Shown here: piece by piece, positions 61,228-64,000 of the stretch
How positions within the stretch are numbered: position 1 is the stretch's first letter
How the letters are laid out: the number at the start of each line of letters is the position of its first letter
Assembly (NCBI RefSeq): GCF_002019735.1
Contig: NZ_KV917378.1
Span: forward strand, 1,235,869 to 1,299,868
Length of the DNA: 64,000 nucleotides
From: Salipaludibacillus agaradhaerens
GTDB lineage: Bacteria; Bacillota; Bacilli; Bacillales; Salisediminibacteriaceae
Direction of reading: 5' to 3'
Made by a program: the position numbers and the translations under genes
Notes under the pieces: generated by a model
The model's input: the letters and a program-made list of their open reading frames with translations, nothing else
Databases searched by the model: none
Told to the model about the DNA's origin: nothing

Positions 61228-62193
61228 TTATTCTTCTACATTGAATATGTCGTACAGATCATCTATCACCATATGAGCCGATAAATATCCTCCTGCACTA
61301 TTCCAAGTAACCTCATCGACCATAATGACTTGATCATTTTTGACAGCTTCTAGTTCCTTCCATAAAGGATGGCCCGTCCATTCTTCATATGTTTGTTGAA
61401 TTTGATCTGTTTCAGCTCCTGAATTAAAATTAAATATGACCTCAGCATCTGCTTCTGGAATGCTTTCTTTAGACGCTAATTTAATTCCCCATAACTCTGG
61501 GTCGTCATGCCCTTCTGGTCTCGTAAACCCAGCATCCTCTAAAATACCTCCTGCAAAGCCCATATAAAAAATACGTGCATGGTCCGCTCTAAAGTTTGTT
61601 ATGGCAACTTCTATAGGTAATTCATCACCTAACTGTCCTTTAAAATGATCGATTCTTGCATTGTAATCCTCTAGAAGTTGATTGGCTTCAGCTTCCTTAT
61701 TTAAAGCCTTTCCCATTAAATCGAGAGTCCCTTTCCAATCGTAAACCTCATCGCCAACCACAGTCGGTGCAATATCATTAAGATGATCATAAACTTCTTC
61801 ATGACGTGTTCTTGAGGCAATGATTAAATCCGGTTCAAGCTCTGCTATTGCTTCTAAATTTGGCTGTGTTTCTTCTCCTACAAGCTCAACACCATCCAGT
61901 TCATCTCTTAAATATGTATACACAGGTTTTTCTACCCACGACTCAACGATCCCTATCGGTTTCACATCAAGTGCTACTGCCACATCATTTGCTCCTTGAT
62001 ACAATGTCACGATTTTTTCAACCTCGCCTGTAATTTCTGTTTCCCCTAAAGCGTGTTGGATAACGCGAGTTCCTTCGGTGTCTCCCTCTACTTCTTCACT
62101 ACTCACACTCTCTTCTGAATCGCCGCATGCAGCAAGCAAGAAAAATAAAAATAGACTTGGTAAAAGTCTTTTAACGTTAATTATTTTATACAC
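61228..62193 (-). CDS. Siderophore-binding lipoprotein (cluster 2)
   Basis: A 321-residue lipoprotein. Signal KRLLPSLFLFFLLAAC ends in the lipobox cysteine at residue 23, followed by an acidic S/E linker. The binding domain has VALDVKPIGIVESW, LEPDLIIASRTRHEEVYD and GGYLSAHMVIDDLYDIF (in part). It captures ferric siderophore and delivers it to the two permeases downstream. GTG start with AGGAGG at 7 nt; Fur box and promoter upstream. Confidence 0.93.
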   Translation of the reverse strand: MYKIINVKRLLPSLFLFFLLAACGDSEESVSSEEVEGDTEGTRVIQHALGETEITGEVEKIVTLYQGANDVAVALDVKPIGIVESWVEKPVYTYLRDELDGVELVGEETQPNLEAIAELEPDLIIASRTRHEEVYDHLNDIAPTVVGDEVYDWKGTLDLMGKALNKEAEANQLLEDYNARIDHFKGQLGDELPIEVAITNFRADHARIFYMGFAGGILEDAGFTRPEGHDDPELWGIKLASKESIPEADAEVIFNFNSGAETDQIQQTYEEWTGHPLWKELEAVKNDQVIMVDEVTWNSAGGYLSAHMVIDDLYDIFNVEE

Positions 62194-62214
62194 GATAATT
62201 CCTCCTTTTTTTAT

Positions 62215-62263
62215 TGATAATGATTTTCAGTATCAATTATAATATACTTTAATTGTACGTCAA
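62215..62263 (-). promoter_or_regulatory. Promoter and Fur box of the cluster 2 operon
   Basis: On the minus strand TTGACG (62258-62263), 16 nt, TATAAT (62236-62241), then a 7-1-7 Fur box at 62215-62229 (TGATAATGATTTTCA on the plus strand, 13 of 14 bases). It lies between the divergent lipoprotein and AraC genes and may affect both. Confidence 0.85.
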
Positions 62264-62290
62264 CCGCTTTTTCATGGAGGAGTTTATCTT

Positions 62291-63160
62291 ATGACAAACC
62301 AACCTACTGTATTAAACCCTAAGGAATTAGGTTTAATTGAATGTATTCATGCATCCCATCACCTTCTATCTCAAGATATGAAGTCTTATAAACTTGTCAA
62401 CTATACTTTTTTATTTTTCAAAAAAGGAGATGGTGACCTTTACATTAATGAAAAAAGACATTTCATTAAAATGAATCGTTTTTTTCTTCTACATCCAGGT
62501 ATGACTATGCGTATCGCTAATAAAGGAGAAAACCTTATCCATTATTACCACATTGAGTTTCGTAAGATACATGTTCACGACAGCACTTTTAATCATTTGC
62601 AAGGACCTATATATGCAGCACACCCGTCAGCTCTTGCTCACCATACAGAAAATCTTGTCCACAAACCAAAAATGGAAGGCAATCAACAGCTCAAAAAACT
62701 GCGTCTTCAAATGCTTACATATGAATTAATTTATTTTTTGCATACAGACCAACACACCACTTCTCAAAGTAACATTAAAATTGCAGAAGAGTTTATTCAA
62801 ACACATTATCAAGAGGACATTAATAGAGATATGCTAGCTTCTATGACCGGCCTTAGCCCTAGTCATTTTTCTGTAAGATTTAAAAAGGAAACAGGACGAT
62901 CCCCTATGGATTACTTAACTCATATCCGTATTGAAAAAGCAAAAGAACTTCTTACAACAACAAATGACCGCTTAAAAGGAATTGCTAAAAGCGTCGGCTA
63001 TCAAGACGAATTTTATTTTAGTCGTATTTTCAAAAAAGTCTCTGGCATACCTCCGACTGTCTACAGTCAAACAAAACGACCTCGTATTGTAAACCTTGTA
63101 TCTGCTTTTAACGGTCACTTTCATGCTTTAAATCATATCCCTTTTACTTCATTCAAATAA
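62291..63160 (+). CDS. AraC-family regulator of siderophore uptake (cluster 2)
   Basis: A 289-residue regulator with an N-terminal cupin-like sensor (FLLHPGMTMRIANKGENLIH, in part) and C-terminal double helix-turn-helix (~170-265: INRDMLASMTGLSPSHFSVR (in part); AKSVGYQDEFYFSRIFKKVS (in part)). It is divergent from the lipoprotein operon and probably activates it when its siderophore is present. Unlike the cluster 1 regulator it ends in a normal short tail. TGGAGGAG precedes the ATG. Confidence 0.9.
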   Translation: MTNQPTVLNPKELGLIECIHASHHLLSQDMKSYKLVNYTFLFFKKGDGDLYINEKRHFIKMNRFFLLHPGMTMRIANKGENLIHYYHIEFRKIHVHDSTFNHLQGPIYAAHPSALAHHTENLVHKPKMEGNQQLKKLRLQMLTYELIYFLHTDQHTTSQSNIKIAEEFIQTHYQEDINRDMLASMTGLSPSHFSVRFKKETGRSPMDYLTHIRIEKAKELLTTTNDRLKGIAKSVGYQDEFYFSRIFKKVSGIPPTVYSQTKRPRIVNLVSAFNGHFHALNHIPFTSFK

Positions 63161-63185
63161 CACGAACCTTCAATCAGTGGGGGTA
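63161..63185 (+). repeat. Dispersed intergenic repeat, copy D (fragment)
   Basis: CACGAACCTTCAATCAGTGG, directly after the AraC stop, matches the first 20 bp of copies A and C. The rest is missing. Confidence 0.45.
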
Positions 63186-63268
63186 CTGCCCTAAGTGTGG
63201 GATAAATATATACCGAATTTTCACATAGATACCCCACACCACACTTTTTATTATCTTAATACGCTATA

Positions 63269-63304
63269 ATAACCCCCGTATGTGTGATCACATACGGGGG
63301 TTAT
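63269..63304. terminator. Perfect 16-bp inverted repeat
   Basis: ATAACCCCCGTATGTG and its exact complement are separated by 4 nt. It lies between the convergent AraC and TctA genes, so it is probably a bidirectional terminator, although no clear T run follows on either strand. Confidence 0.55.
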
Positions 63305-63351
63305 GAGCGGCTATTCTGAATAAACATCACCTATTTTAGTCCAATGACCAT

Positions 63352-64000
63352 TCAAGATCTTTGCTTATTGCTTCTAAACAGTACCATTATTTTTTTAAAC
63401 AATGGCCAACATAAGGACAGGACCGCTATCGTTAACAAAATAAGTGCAATGGGACGTGTAAAGAAAATAGCGTACGGTTGATCAGGTGACATAACGAGTG
63501 CTCGTCTAAAATTTGCTTCTGCCATTGGCCCTAAAATAAGGCCTAATATTAATGGGCCAAGAGGGTAGTCAAGCCTTCGAAAAAGAAATCCAATAATACC
63601 GCAAACTAGCACGATCCAAACATCAAAATAAGAATTGTTAAGGGCATAAGCACCAATGACACAAAAAAGAATGACAGATAACCAAATGTATTCTTTTCTA
63701 ATTAGCATGATTCTTGAAAATAAGTTAGCCCCTATTAAACCAATGACAATAACTAAAATGTTAGCCATGAGGAGCAATCCCATAATCGTATGGACAATAT
63801 CAGGGTTTTCCAAAAATAAATTAGGCCCTGGTTGCATACCGTACATCATGAGAGAACCGATAAGGATAGCGGTGACTGCATCACCAGGCAGCCCCAGCGT
63901 TAACATGGTAGTGAACGCTCCCCCAATAACGCCATTATTCGCTGTTGTCGTCGCTGCCAGACCACCTAATGAGCCTTTCCCATATTCCTCTTTCTTCTTT
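63352..64000 (-). CDS. TctA-family tripartite tricarboxylate transporter permease, 5' end outside window
   Basis: The frame is open to the right edge (YGKGSLGGLAATTTANNGVI, in part, before MLTLGLPGDAV), so this is the C-terminal ~215 residues of a TctA permease of about 500. Several hydrophobic spans, MYGMQPGPNLF and the RRLDYPLGPLILGLILGP motif are family features. TctA works with TctB and a periplasmic-type binding protein TctC to import carboxylates. The stop is at 63352. Confidence 0.88.
   Translation of the reverse strand, partial: KKKEEYGKGSLGGLAATTTANNGVIGGAFTTMLTLGLPGDAVTAILIGSLMMYGMQPGPNLFLENPDIVHTIMGLLLMANILVIVIGLIGANLFSRIMLIRKEYIWLSVILFCVIGAYALNNSYFDVWIVLVCGIIGFLFRRLDYPLGPLILGLILGPMAEANFRRALVMSPDQPYAIFFTRPIALILLTIAVLSLCWPLFKKIMVLFRSNKQRS

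Noticed and set aside
63269-63304. Perfect inverted repeat considered as a transposon end
   Set aside because: It is a single closed hairpin with a 4-nt loop between convergent genes, with no transposase or partner end.

Overview
The window is low-GC Firmicutes DNA, most likely from a spore-forming member of the Bacillaceae. The evidence is AGGAGG-type ribosome sites with frequent GTG and TTG starts, CcpA cre sites, a CodY box, a T-box leader, 7-1-7 Fur boxes, a YjcZ-family peptide, and the 5' end of the sporulation gene spoVR. The genus cannot be fixed from the sequence alone; the siderophore, DUF1538 and TctA content would fit a soil or alkaliphilic bacillus.

Positions 1-37910 are the integrase-proximal part of a siphovirus prophage; its other end lies left of the window. 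The lytic genes run on the minus strand. From right to left they are Cro-like regulator, antirepressor, a recombination block (Rad50-like ATPase, RecT-like protein, MBL hydrolase), a short sliding-clamp-like protein, a DnaD-type replisome organizer that carries five 11-bp iterons, small nucleotide and DNA-metabolism genes (dUTPase, RusA), a late regulator, terminase, portal, capsid, connectors, tail tube, tape measure, distal tail protein, fibre and tail spike, holin and amidase. An HNH/AP2 homing endonuclease sits between the tail chaperone and tape-measure genes with its own promoter, leader and terminator. Several intrinsic terminators lie inside the late operon. The lysogeny genes run on the plus strand: repressor, SHOCT membrane protein, ImmA peptidase, a 58-residue protein and a serine integrase. 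Three short promoter-hairpin units on the plus strand, one with a 15-residue reading frame, lie within the minus-strand lytic region.

The integrase ends beside a fragment that matches the first 57 residues of SpoVR and then breaks off. The prophage therefore interrupts spoVR, and its excision could restore the gene, as for skin in sigK and SPbeta in spsM.

Positions 38079-48093 hold the branched-chain amino acid operon ilvE-ilvB-ilvN-ilvC-leuA-leuB-leuC-leuD. It has a promoter with two cre sites and a CodY box upstream, a folded leader before ilvE, and a T-box between ilvE and ilvB. A small YjcZ-type gene and prfC follow. Next comes a three-gene set of two DUF1538 membrane proteins and a tandem P-II protein.

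Positions 52872-63160 hold a nitroreductase and two siderophore uptake clusters, each with a binding lipoprotein, two FecCD permeases and an AraC regulator. There is one ATPase gene, and four Fur boxes mark the promoters. In the first cluster the AraC reading frame runs without a stop through a Fur-controlled promoter into the lipoprotein gene. A dispersed intergenic repeat of about 160 bp occurs in this area. The window ends inside a TctA-type permease gene.
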